A stretch of 64,000 nt of DNA from Candidatus Freyarchaeota archaeon (GTDB lineage: Archaea > Asgardarchaeota > Jordiarchaeia > Jordiarchaeales > Jordiarchaeaceae). Both the position numbers and the translations under genes were made by a program. Below the pieces are notes generated by a model. The model did not search any database. It saw only the letters and a list, made by a program, of their open reading frames with translations, and was not told where the DNA came from. This document shows positions 7,965-16,321 of the stretch, one piece after another. Location: NCBI GenBank assembly GCA_030587365.1, contig JAUQZE010000023.1, forward strand, positions 62,001 to 126,000. The letters run 5' to 3'. Position 1 is the first letter of the stretch, and each line of letters begins with the position of its first letter.

Positions 7965-9035
7965 GTGCGTTTTGACAGAGCAGTTAAAAGTTTAGAGAGG
8001 ATGCTCAGTCAGAAGCATGAGTACGAGATCTTAGAAGAGGATGAAGAGGAAGAGGAGTTTGAAGCCGGATACATTCCCAATTGGATTATAGATTCTTATT
8101 ACATACAGGTAATGAGACTCAAAAATAAGTTGCTTAAGGAGTACGAGGGAGTGGCTCTGGAGAAGGCGGTTCCTGGCGAGATTATTTCGAATGATGTTGG
8201 AGAGTGCTATTTGATTAGTTCTGATTGTCCGTCGGATTTTTATAATCCCTCTGAGGGGGCTCGGGAGGCTATTATTTCTAATCTCAAGTTTCTCCGGGGG
8301 ATCGGTGAAAAAACCGAAGCCGAGCTTAAGAGGCGGGGATATCAGACTATTGCGGATTTAACTAGGCATCCCAAGTGGAGGAATTCGGCTAAAGAGTTTC
8401 TCGATTTACTGGATATGAGCCAATTTAAAAGTGTTCAGGAAACTATGTGGCGTCGGATTCCTAAGTCGCATCCCTTTTCTTTCCGTTTGGCGGGACTGAA
8501 TCGAGATGAGGATTTCGCCATAATAGATATTGAAACCATGGGTCTTTTTTCTAGACCGATAATCCTTTTAGGAGTAGCTCACCCTTGCGAGGGAAGATTA
8601 AAAGTTAATCAGTATCTTGTGAGAGAGGTCTCGGAAGAGAACGTAGCGTTAAAAGCCTTTACTGAGGAGTTGGAACATTACAGCGCAATTATCTCGTTTA
8701 ATGGCAGGACGTTTGACATTCCTTTCATCGAACAACGACTCAATTACTATGGGCTTAACAAAAATATTGATAAAGCGCATTTCGACCTCCTGCATTTTAT
8801 TCGAAGAGCGTGGCGTCACACGGTTCCTAATTGCAGACTCCCCACCGTGGAAGAGTGCATACTGGGATTAAGACGCGAGAATGAGGTCCCAGGGGCTCTA
8901 GTTCCCGAGTTCTACAGAGAGTATCTTGAAACAGGGAATGTGGGAACCCTAGTCGCAATAATTAATCATAACCGGCAAGACGTCGTCAGCCTATCCCAAT
9001 TATTTTCAAAGTTAAGCGAGGCATTAGTACAATGA
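7965..9035 (+). CDS. YprB/MrfB-like DEDD-family exonuclease
   Basis: 356 residues from GTG 7965, with AAAGGAGGT just upstream. After an acidic N-terminal linker, residues ~106-130 form a helix-hairpin-helix (LRGIGEKTEAELKRRGY). An RNase H-like exonuclease follows: 'FAIIDIETMGL' (Asp188, Glu190), Asp251 in 'FNGRTFDIPF', Asp274, and His335-x3-Asp339 in 'NHNRQDVVSL', giving a DEDDh set. It overlaps the helicase gene by four bases. In Bacillus the homologous pair YprB/YprA (MrfB/MrfA) acts in repair of mitomycin-type DNA damage; extending that role to this archaeon is inference. The catalytic residues are intact. Confidence 0.82.
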   Translation: MRFDRAVKSLERMLSQKHEYEILEEDEEEEEFEAGYIPNWIIDSYYIQVMRLKNKLLKEYEGVALEKAVPGEIISNDVGECYLISSDCPSDFYNPSEGAREAIISNLKFLRGIGEKTEAELKRRGYQTIADLTRHPKWRNSAKEFLDLLDMSQFKSVQETMWRRIPKSHPFSFRLAGLNRDEDFAIIDIETMGLFSRPIILLGVAHPCEGRLKVNQYLVREVSEENVALKAFTEELEHYSAIISFNGRTFDIPFIEQRLNYYGLNKNIDKAHFDLLHFIRRAWRHTVPNCRLPTVEECILGLRRENEVPGALVPEFYREYLETGNVGTLVAIINHNRQDVVSLSQLFSKLSEALVQ

Positions 9036-11344
9036 CCGCGAGTCCCGCGGATTTTATCAACGAAATCCAGCACAGTGTTTCCTACAATGGTCAGATAGAA
9101 CATGTGGAAGTAATTCCTGCTAGAGAGGCTAAGTACGGTAAGCTTGACACGAAGCTCCCAGAACCCTTGCAGAAATATCTGGAAAAATGGAGAATAAGGC
9201 TTTACTCACATCAGGCGAGAGCAATAAACGAAATAAGGAAAGGCAAAAACGTTATCATCACAACCCCCACAGCTTCGGGAAAAACTCTGTGTTTTAATTT
9301 ACCCGTTTTGGAAAGGATCTATGGTAATCCCAAGGCTACAGCCTTGTACCTGTATCCTTTAAAGGCATTAACCAACGACCAGCTCAAAGTTTTAAGGCAA
9401 ATGGAGCAGGAGACAGGGATTAACCTTAATTCAAATGTTTATGATGGTGATACGCCGTCCAATCTCCGTCCGAAAATTAGACGGGAATCTAATATTGTTC
9501 TAAGTAACCCTTACGGGGTTCACCTTTACTTGCCGTGGCATAACAAGTGGGTGAGGTTCTATAGCAACTTGGCATTCATTGTTCTGGACGAGGTGCACAT
9601 CTACCGGGGTGTGTTCGGCTCCAACATGGCTATGCTCATGAGACGCCTACTTCGAATATGTGAACATTACGGTTCCAATCCTCAGATAATACTCTCCTCG
9701 GCTACCATAGCGAATCCCGAGGAACTTTCATCGAGACTCACTGGGAAAGAGTTTGAGGTTGTTTCTGAGGATGGATCAGCCCATGGAAAAAAATACTTCG
9801 TGTTCTGGAATCCTCCCCTCATCGGCAAGGGTGTTCGAGACTCTCCACACCAGGAAACCAAAGATCTTCTCGCAAAGCATGTGGCAAACGGTATTCAGAC
9901 TCTTTGTTTCACCATTTCTAGAAAAATGGCTGAGCTGATAGCAAGATGGACGAGGGAGGAAATTCCCGAACTAAAGGAGAAGATAACCTCTTATAGGGCG
10001 GGGTATCTTCCCTCCGAAAGAAGAGAAATTGAAAAGAGGCTGAGAGAAAAGCAACTTTTAGGTGTGGCGTCCACCAGCGCTCTAGAACTGGGTATAGATA
10101 TTGGTTCACTGGACGCAGTAATAATTTCGGGTTATCCGGGAACCATGATATCCACCTGGCAACAAGCAGGCAGAGCTGGTAGAGGAACGGAAGACGCTCT
10201 TGCTACCCTGGTGGCGTTTCAAAATCCGCTTGACCAGTACTTCATGAAGCATCCGGACAAATTTTTTGGAAAACCTCATGAACACGCAATCATAGACCTT
10301 GAGAATCCGTATATTAATATCGGCCATTTGATGTGCGCTGCTGCTGAACTCCCGTTAAAGAATTCTGATTCTAAATATTTCTCACCCTCAAATATCAAAA
10401 ACGAGGACTCAGATTCTTCTAACCCGTTTTTATCAACTCTAAAAATTCTCGAAAACAAAAAAATAATTATGAAGAACCCTAAAGGATTTGTTTACGCGGG
10501 AACCCGTAGAGCTGTAGACATGGTTTCCCTAGACAGTATCTCCAGCGATCAGGTGAAGGTTATTTGTGAAGGTAAAGTTCTTGAGATAATAGACCGTAAC
10601 CGGGCTTATTCTGAAGCTCATAGAGGATCAATTTTTTTACATCAGGGTGAAACGTACTTTGTTGAAGATTTAGACTTGGATAATAGAGTCGCCTATGTTA
10701 GGAAGGAGGATGTCGATTACTATACAGAAGCAGCGGAAACATCTGACATAGAAATAATCCGAGAATTCGAAGAGAAGGGCTGCAATGATTTTACGGTGAA
10801 GGTGGGTGAGGTTACCGTCACCAAGCGGTATAACAAGTACTTTTTGAAGAAGTACGACGAGGTTCTAGATGTCGAACCACTGGAGCTTCCACCAATTGTC
10901 TTCGATACAACCGCACTCTGGTTTATTATCCCAGACCACGTAATAGGAGAAGTTAAAGAAAAGAACCTAGATTTTGAGGGAGGAATACACGCTGTTGAGC
11001 ACGCCATGATTGCTATGACACCCTACTTTGCGCTCTGCGACCGCAGAGACATCGGCGGAGTTTCAACCGAAGAGCACCTGAACACTGGAAAGCCAACCAT
11101 ATTCATATACGATGGCTACCAGGGAGGCATAGGGATAAGTGAAAAAAACTACCAGCTCTTCCAAGAATTGGCAAGCAACACCTTGGAACTAATTGAGAGC
11201 TGCGAGTGCGAAGACGGTTGCCCTTCATGCATTTACTCCCCGAAGTGCGGAAATAACAACGAACCATTGGATAAAAGGGCTGCAATGATAATATTGAAGG
11301 CACTTAAGAACTCATCTAAAAAAAGAACAGTAAACATACGATAA
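9032..11344 (+). CDS. YprA/MrfA-like superfamily 2 helicase with C-terminal zinc-binding (DUF1998/MZB) domain
   Basis: 770 residues with complete SF2 motifs: Q-type 'LYSHQARAINEI' (~58-69), Walker A TPTASGKT (78-85), DEVH (186-189), SAT in 'ILSSATIANPEEL', and motifs IV-VI including 'GVASTSALELGIDIGSLDAV' and 'QQAGRAGRG'. The C-terminal ~250 residues end with a four-cysteine cluster 'CECEDGCPSCIYSPKCG' (~721-739) typical of the MrfA zinc domain. It shares the ATGA overlap with the exonuclease upstream, so the two products probably act together on damaged DNA. Length and motif order match the family, and nothing is missing. Confidence 0.9.
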   Translation: MTASPADFINEIQHSVSYNGQIEHVEVIPAREAKYGKLDTKLPEPLQKYLEKWRIRLYSHQARAINEIRKGKNVIITTPTASGKTLCFNLPVLERIYGNPKATALYLYPLKALTNDQLKVLRQMEQETGINLNSNVYDGDTPSNLRPKIRRESNIVLSNPYGVHLYLPWHNKWVRFYSNLAFIVLDEVHIYRGVFGSNMAMLMRRLLRICEHYGSNPQIILSSATIANPEELSSRLTGKEFEVVSEDGSAHGKKYFVFWNPPLIGKGVRDSPHQETKDLLAKHVANGIQTLCFTISRKMAELIARWTREEIPELKEKITSYRAGYLPSERREIEKRLREKQLLGVASTSALELGIDIGSLDAVIISGYPGTMISTWQQAGRAGRGTEDALATLVAFQNPLDQYFMKHPDKFFGKPHEHAIIDLENPYINIGHLMCAAAELPLKNSDSKYFSPSNIKNEDSDSSNPFLSTLKILENKKIIMKNPKGFVYAGTRRAVDMVSLDSISSDQVKVICEGKVLEIIDRNRAYSEAHRGSIFLHQGETYFVEDLDLDNRVAYVRKEDVDYYTEAAETSDIEIIREFEEKGCNDFTVKVGEVTVTKRYNKYFLKKYDEVLDVEPLELPPIVFDTTALWFIIPDHVIGEVKEKNLDFEGGIHAVEHAMIAMTPYFALCDRRDIGGVSTEEHLNTGKPTIFIYDGYQGGIGISEKNYQLFQELASNTLELIESCECEDGCPSCIYSPKCGNNNEPLDKRAAMIILKALKNSSKKRTVNIR

Positions 11345-11487
11345 CAAGATCGCCGATTTAAACAGTGGATAAACAGTCCAGCTATAGTCAATTTTACATA
11401 AATGAAGCTTAGCCCTTTCAAAGACTTCATAAATGGAAATTTTGATTAGCATATTTATTCACTGTTAGGATGGCAGTCAAACATTGC

Positions 11488-11877
11488 TTATGTCCAAATG
11501 ATGTTTACTTCTTGAAGATTTACTAGTTCTTTGTCGTTTGTTAGGAGAGCATCCGCTTTGAGAGCTTTGGCTGTTAAAATTATAATCTTGTCGTGAAGCT
11601 CTTTAGCCTTGGTGGATTTAAAGAGATTTAAAACCTTTTCATCGAAGGGGTAGTATCGAAATGTTACTGCTTCCGACATTTTGTTTCTAAGTTTATCCCA
11701 TCGTTCTAGCCAATCCTTTTTCTCAAAGAGATAATAGAGTTCGGCTGCGGCTATCGTAGGCAGGTATACAACAGCCCTTCCCTTTTCTGCTTCTTTAAAA
11801 ACTTCGTCTGCACCATGTGGAAGCCTACCAAGGAGAAAGTGCAGAAAGGCCACGGCATCAGATACGTATGTTTTCAT
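11488..11877 (-). CDS. vapC: PIN-domain ribonuclease toxin (VapC-like)
   Basis: 129 residues: Asp7 (TYVSDAVAF), Glu46 (AAAELYYL), Asp96 (LHDKIII) and Asp115 (LLTNDKEL) form the PIN active site. The gene begins one base after the antitoxin stop, a tight VapBC arrangement on the minus strand. It is only distantly similar to the PIN protein at 1.4 kb, so this is an independent module rather than a copy. RNA cleavage with toxicity checked by the partner is the expected behaviour. Confidence 0.85.
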   Translation of the reverse strand: MKTYVSDAVAFLHFLLGRLPHGADEVFKEAEKGRAVVYLPTIAAAELYYLFEKKDWLERWDKLRNKMSEAVTFRYYPFDEKVLNLFKSTKAKELHDKIIILTAKALKADALLTNDKELVNLQEVNIIWT

Positions 11878-12144
11878 CTAACTCAACTTTGTGAGGCTTT
11901 TTTTAGCTTCAGCTAGAATACCCTCAAGCTCTTCTACGTCGACATCGAGGTCTTTAAGTAATCCCCTTAACTCAGATGTTTCCTCTTCTCTCTTTATTAA
12001 AACGCCTTTCTCAAGAGGAATTATGAGTATCTCGTCTCCCTCGTTGATGTGGTAAACTTCACGGATGGGTTTAGGAATAACAATCTGACCTTTAGAACTA
12101 ACTTTAACCTTAAATAATTGGTCAAGTGAAACCATAATTACCAC
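11878..12144 (-). CDS. vapB: AbrB/SpoVT-family antitoxin (VapB-like)
   Basis: 88 residues with the canonical AbrB hairpin 'KVSSKGQIVIPKPIRE', then 'INEGDEILIIPLEKGVLIKR'. The acidic C-terminal helix (LRGLLKDLDVDVEELEGILA) is the likely toxin-binding part. ATG 12135 (MVSLDQ) is an alternative start three codons in. Three TCTTAC repeats lie just upstream (12152-12180) and may be the operator for autorepression, although this is inference. Confidence 0.85.
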   Translation of the reverse strand: MVIMVSLDQLFKVKVSSKGQIVIPKPIREVYHINEGDEILIIPLEKGVLIKREEETSELRGLLKDLDVDVEELEGILAEAKKSLTKLS

Positions 12145-12488
12145 CGATATATCTTACATTTTCTTACAAATAAATCTTACCCAACCTTAAAAAGCAGTCA
12201 TCAGATTCTTCACACTGAATGGAGGAATAAACTATTTTCTTACGCCAACCGGGTAAAATTTTGGATGAAAAGTTTTGCATTTTTTTGTTTAGGTTTTTTT
12301 AAAGTTAAATTATTAATTGTTATAAAGAAAATAAGAATGATGTATAAGTACATCAGTAGTATAATATTCTTTGTTGACGGTTTGTTTGGAAATATTTACA
12401 AAATTAATAAAAATAGAGTATAACAGTTTAATGGTAGGAACATTTACAAAATTTATTTACTAATTTTATTACCTCCACTATCAAATAA
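12145..12488. other. AT-rich intergenic region between divergent vapBC and WD40 genes
   Basis: 344 bases. TCTTAC occurs at 12152-12157, 12162-12167 and 12175-12180, next to the vapBC start. Near-identical ATTTACAAAATT stretches occur around 12393 and 12442 on the WD40 side. No convincing gene is present; a minus-strand open frame of 38 codons near 12282 has no ribosome binding site. Confidence 0.4.
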
Positions 12489-13499
12489 GTGAGAAACATG
12501 AAACAGCGTACCGAAAAGAAACGACAAACTATACCCCTGCAAATTTTTAAGGGTCACGAGAAATGTGTGACCACCGTAGCTTGGACCGCTGATGGGATTT
12601 CTTGCCTCTCTGGAGCGCTGGACGGAACGGTTCGTGTTTGGAATATCCAGACCGGTTGCTGCGACAGAATTATTTGTACTCAGGGAGGAGTGAAAGACCT
12701 AGCTGTAAGCCCGGACGGCAGATTCGCAGTCGGGACGGATAAAACGGGAGCGCCCGTATGGAACATTCGAACTGGCGAGTGCTTACGTACATTCTCGAAC
12801 CAACTTGGGGATGTTTCCTGTGTGGCTTGGGCTCCCGATGGAAAACTGGTTATCGTGGGATCGGTGGGAGAGATCCGCATCTGGGAACTCTCAACCGGCA
12901 AATGCAGAACGGTCATCACCGGTTTGGATAATCAGTTGACATCGGTTGCCGTTAGCCCAGATGGCCGCTTCGTGCTGTCGGCAGATCAATATGATATGCT
13001 GACGCTCTGCGAGTTTACCACGGGTCGGCGTCTGTGGAGAGTCGGCAACTTCGATAAATGGCGGCTCACCCTTCCCGATTGCGGGGGGGAGTTCTGCAAG
13101 CATCAGGATGCCGGCGGCTCTGGTCCCAGTAGCGGAGGCGGGGGGCAATATGTTGCCTTCGGACGTGAAGGCTCAGTAGCCCTTGCAGGTAATAGAGATG
13201 GTACACTGCTTCTGTGGGAGATTCCAAGCGGCAAACTACTGGAAACTTTGCCGGCTATCCAAGGAGAAGTGTTATGCGTCGCTATCTGCCCGGACGCGCG
13301 TCGAGGTCTCTCTGGTGGTAGGGACGGAGTCCTTCGGCTTTGGGATCTGACGAGCCATAGGTGCATTCGCGAAATGGCAGTTCAGGGGGCTGTGATAACA
13401 TCTGTAGCGGTGAGTCCTGACGGCCGATATGTGCTCTCGGGTGGTTCGGACAAAGATGTCCATTTGTGGAAGCTACCGCGACCGATTCGAGCTACCTGA
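12489..13499 (+). CDS. WD40-repeat beta-propeller protein, probably seven blades
   Basis: 336 residues made almost entirely of WD40 repeats. Seven units can be counted, each with the ...VAxSPDGRxxLSG...DGTVRVWNIxTG pattern; examples are 'GHEKCVTTVAWTADG', 'VSPDGRYVLSGGSDK' and WD-type ends VWNI, IWEL, LWEI, LWDL and LWKL. One closed seven-bladed propeller would serve as a protein interaction platform. Blade 5 carries a Gly-rich insertion (SSGGGGQYVAF). Base composition is visibly richer in G+C than the flanking AT-rich DNA, and the gene has no operon partner. This suggests acquisition, perhaps from bacteria. ATG 12498 is an alternative start. Confidence 0.88.
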   Translation: MRNMKQRTEKKRQTIPLQIFKGHEKCVTTVAWTADGISCLSGALDGTVRVWNIQTGCCDRIICTQGGVKDLAVSPDGRFAVGTDKTGAPVWNIRTGECLRTFSNQLGDVSCVAWAPDGKLVIVGSVGEIRIWELSTGKCRTVITGLDNQLTSVAVSPDGRFVLSADQYDMLTLCEFTTGRRLWRVGNFDKWRLTLPDCGGEFCKHQDAGGSGPSSGGGGQYVAFGREGSVALAGNRDGTLLLWEIPSGKLLETLPAIQGEVLCVAICPDARRGLSGGRDGVLRLWDLTSHRCIREMAVQGAVITSVAVSPDGRYVLSGGSDKDVHLWKLPRPIRAT

Positions 13500-13611
13500 G
13501 AAATGTGTGTTTTCACATTATTACGACTGGCATTTGTTTAAATTTAGAGTGATAAATGAGCTTTTTGTTTGCCCTCGTTTTGGTTAACTATTTTGGGTTT
13601 ATTTAACGAAA

Positions 13612-13875
13612 TTAGTGGATTCTTTCCTTGTCGAATCTTATCATTGCGCCGCTAATTTTTTCTTCGGGTATTTCTTCCCGCACTCTTATCATGGTTATGG
13701 CTTCTTTGGGGCATTTGTGGGAGCATACTCTACATCCTATGCGTCTTTCTTCCAAGATCATTATTTTGTCATCGGATAAATCCTCGTTGTGTGGGTAGTG
13801 GTACTACATGGCTTCCATGGGACAGTTTTTGACCCAGGTTTCGCAGAGTTTAAAGGCTTCACGGTCGATCTGCTC
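13612..13875 (-). pseudogene. Two-cluster 4Fe-4S ferredoxin-like protein, decayed
   Basis: Reading the minus strand gives 'FKLCETWVKNCPMEAM', a stop (TAG), 'YHYPHNEDLSDDKIMILEER', then 'IGCRVCSHKCPKEAITM' and 'RFDKERIH', ending at TAA 13612-13614. Both halves are recognisable CxxCxxCxxxCP cluster motifs with losses: one Cys is Trp in the first motif and the leading Cys is Arg in the second. A Trp codon has apparently become TAG, and another stop lies at 13876. All of this is in one frame, so it is a point-mutated relic of a dicluster ferredoxin or of the Fe-S tail of a larger enzyme. The rest of 13500-14019 shows nothing else. Confidence 0.7.
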
Positions 13876-14019
13876 TCAAAAATTAGCCGAATCATAACCG
13901 AGAGACAGGGGAACCCATCCAAATAAATAAGTAGACACTATCTTCATGTCGGGGGAAAGGTTTATTTTCTTCGTTACCTATTTACGTTTTTCTAAACAAT
14001 TGTTAATATTGTACAATTC

Positions 14020-15159
14020 TTGATGGTGAGAACAATGCACGATACTTCTTTGCCCAAGATAGGTAAAATTTCACCAGAAATATTTGACGAAATAATTTAT
14101 CCCCACTTGGGATCCAAAAACAAGAAAGTTATCGTTGGTCCGAGGCACGGGGTAGATTTCGGAGTAGTAGATTTGGGAAAACAGGTAATGATACTTACCA
14201 CCGACCCCGTGTTCATAGTTCCCGAGTACGGATGGGAGAGGTCGGCTTGGTTTGCGGTGCACATTCTGGCTAGCGACGAGGCTGTTAGCGGTATAAAACC
14301 CGCTTACCTGTCGATTGATCTCAACCTGCCCATGGAGATGACCAAGGAGGAGTTGAAAAAGGTCTGGACGATTATGCACGAGGAGTGTGTTAAGCTGGGT
14401 ATAACTGTGGTTTGTGGTCATACCGGCCGCTACACGGGTTGCAACTATCCCATGGTAGGAGGCGGAACAGTAATCGGTATCGGCCCAAAAGATAGTTACG
14501 TTACCTCCGAAATGGCTAAACCCGGGGATAAGGTAATCGTCACTAAGGGTCCCGCGATTGAGACCACCGGCATCTTCGCTACGCTGTTTCCCGAAATTCT
14601 TGAGGAAAAGTTTGGTAAAGAATTTGCAGAACGGGCTAAGGATGTGTTTTGGATGCAGTCCGTGGTTAAAGATGCTCTGGTTGCCGTCGGGGTCGGCGTT
14701 AGAGAAAGGGGAGTAACCGCTATGCACGATGCCACCGAGTGTGGGGTGTGGGGTGGACTCTACGAGATATCGCAGGCAAGCAAAGCGGGTATGGTAATCA
14801 ATCAGGATGACATCATTCTTCTGGAAGAGGTGCGATTAGTTTGCGAGTATTTCTCCAAGTTAACCGGCGTGAATGTGGATCCCTTCAAAGCCATAAGTGA
14901 GGGAACTCTTCTGCTGACCGCTAAACCCGAAAAGGCGGAGAAAGTGGTGGCTGCATTAAACTCGGAAAACATTCCCTCATCCATTGTGGGCGCTGTTGTA
15001 CCTCAAGAGGAGGGAATAACTGTGGTAAAGGGAGACGGAGAAGAGATGAAGCTTACTCATCCCAAAGAGGATCCCTTTTGGCCTGCTTTCTATAAAACGC
15101 TGGAAATAATTGAGGAAAGGTCAAAACAGTCAAAACCAGTCTCAAAGGGAGGTTTGTAG
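14020..15159 (+). CDS. AIR-synthase-related protein (HypE/ThiL/SelD superfamily)
   Basis: 379 residues. The N-terminal ATP-binding half contains 'VGPRHGVDFGVVDLGKQVM' and 'TTDPVFIVPEYGWERSAWFA'. The linker helix carries 'HILASDEAVSGIKPAYLSID' (an Asp-containing metal/ATP site). The C-terminal half has 'VTAMHDATECGVWGGLYEIS', the glycine-rich loop of the family. HypE-like proteins use ATP to dehydrate or activate a carbonyl or carbamoyl substrate. The last ~60 residues form an extra tail. It lies 3 bases upstream of a probable lipS1 in one operon, so a role linked to lipoyl or sulfur chemistry is possible but unproven. Start is ATG 14020 or ATG 14035 (MHDTS). Confidence 0.75.
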   Translation: MMVRTMHDTSLPKIGKISPEIFDEIIYPHLGSKNKKVIVGPRHGVDFGVVDLGKQVMILTTDPVFIVPEYGWERSAWFAVHILASDEAVSGIKPAYLSIDLNLPMEMTKEELKKVWTIMHEECVKLGITVVCGHTGRYTGCNYPMVGGGTVIGIGPKDSYVTSEMAKPGDKVIVTKGPAIETTGIFATLFPEILEEKFGKEFAERAKDVFWMQSVVKDALVAVGVGVRERGVTAMHDATECGVWGGLYEISQASKAGMVINQDDIILLEEVRLVCEYFSKLTGVNVDPFKAISEGTLLLTAKPEKAEKVVAALNSENIPSSIVGAVVPQEEGITVVKGDGEEMKLTHPKEDPFWPAFYKTLEIIEERSKQSKPVSKGGL

Positions 15160-15162
15160 TGA

Positions 15163-16302
15163 GTGTTAATAAAATCTTCAACCGTGAGGGAAAGCCCTGA
15201 TTACCTTCAAATGAGTCTAGCAGCTGCAATGACGTTAGGTTTCGAAAACGGTTCATTCTATCGCGGTGCCAAACTTTACTGCGTTAACCTGCTTTTAACC
15301 TATGAGAAGGGTTGTGGAGCCAGTTGCGCGTACTGTGGCTTGAGCCGTGCCAGAAAGATGGGTGCTGATTTTAGAAGTAAATCGTTCATTCGTGTGGACT
15401 GGCCGATTTATCCATTGGATGAAATTGTTTCCAAGTTGAATTCCTCTTTTTGTTCCCATGTGGAGAGGGTTTGTGTTTCGATGGTAACGAATCCAAGGGC
15501 GTGTGAAGATGCCCTTACTGTTGTTAAAAATATTCGAACACGGACTCAGCATCTAATTTCTACGCTAATCTGTCCGACCGTAATTAATGGAGATTGGCTG
15601 AGTGACTTGAAGGAATGCGGCTGCGATAAAGTTGGTGTTGCGATCGATACTGCCACACCAGAGTTATTTGACAGGTTAAGGGGTAGAGGAGTAAACGGAC
15701 CCCACAAGTGGTCTCATTACTGGGATATTATTGAAAGGTCTCTCGAAGTGTTTGGAACGGGGAATGTTGGGGTTCACTTGATGGTGGGCCTCGACGAGAC
15801 CGAATCAGAAATGGCGTTCGTTATTCAAAGGATAATAGACATGGGGGCAAGAGTTCACCTTTTTTCTTTCTTTCCTGAGCCTCTCTCGTTCATGGAAACT
15901 CATCCCCAACCGAGCATCGGTCAATACCGCCGTATACAATTGGTTTCGCATCTAATTTCCAACGATCTGACTCACTTCGAAAAGCTAGTGTTTAATGAGC
16001 AGGGTCAAATCATAGATTTTGGTCTGAACAAAGCACAATTAGACTCTTACATTTCGGAAGGAAAACCTTTCATGACAACTGGGTGCCCCGGGAAAACTCT
16101 GAATGCTGCCTGCAATAGACCTTACGCAAATTGCACTCCATTTCAAGCGTATATGGGTGAGTTAAGAAATTTTCCTTTCGAGCCCAATCGAGAAGATGTC
16201 GAAATAATAAAGAGGCAAGTGTCTGATTACTCCAACAAACCTGCAATTCCGACCCTTGACAGAGCTGAAATTTTTATCAATGACACGCCTTGTTCGGATT
16301 AA
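15163..16302 (+). CDS. lipS1: Radical SAM protein, probable lipoyl synthase subunit LipS1
   Basis: 379 residues from GTG 15163 (AAGGGAGGT upstream). It is a radical SAM enzyme with the CxxxCxxC cluster motif at Cys51, Cys55 and Cys58 ('GCGASCAYCGLSRARK'), then a biotin-synthase-like TIM barrel (GVAIDTATPELFDRLRGRGV, HLMVGLDETESE). The C-terminal segment has 'TTGCPGKTLNAACNRPYANC' and 'GELRNFPFEP', which hold extra cysteines for an auxiliary cluster. In Thermococcus two radical SAM proteins, LipS1 and LipS2, jointly insert sulfur into octanoyl groups. The adjacent second radical SAM gene and lipoate ligase support this identity. The exact assignment rests on context plus remembered motifs. Confidence 0.75.
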   Translation: MLIKSSTVRESPDYLQMSLAAAMTLGFENGSFYRGAKLYCVNLLLTYEKGCGASCAYCGLSRARKMGADFRSKSFIRVDWPIYPLDEIVSKLNSSFCSHVERVCVSMVTNPRACEDALTVVKNIRTRTQHLISTLICPTVINGDWLSDLKECGCDKVGVAIDTATPELFDRLRGRGVNGPHKWSHYWDIIERSLEVFGTGNVGVHLMVGLDETESEMAFVIQRIIDMGARVHLFSFFPEPLSFMETHPQPSIGQYRRIQLVSHLISNDLTHFEKLVFNEQGQIIDFGLNKAQLDSYISEGKPFMTTGCPGKTLNAACNRPYANCTPFQAYMGELRNFPFEPNREDVEIIKRQVSDYSNKPAIPTLDRAEIFINDTPCSD

Positions 16303-16321
16303 CTAAGAAGGAGGGAAAACT

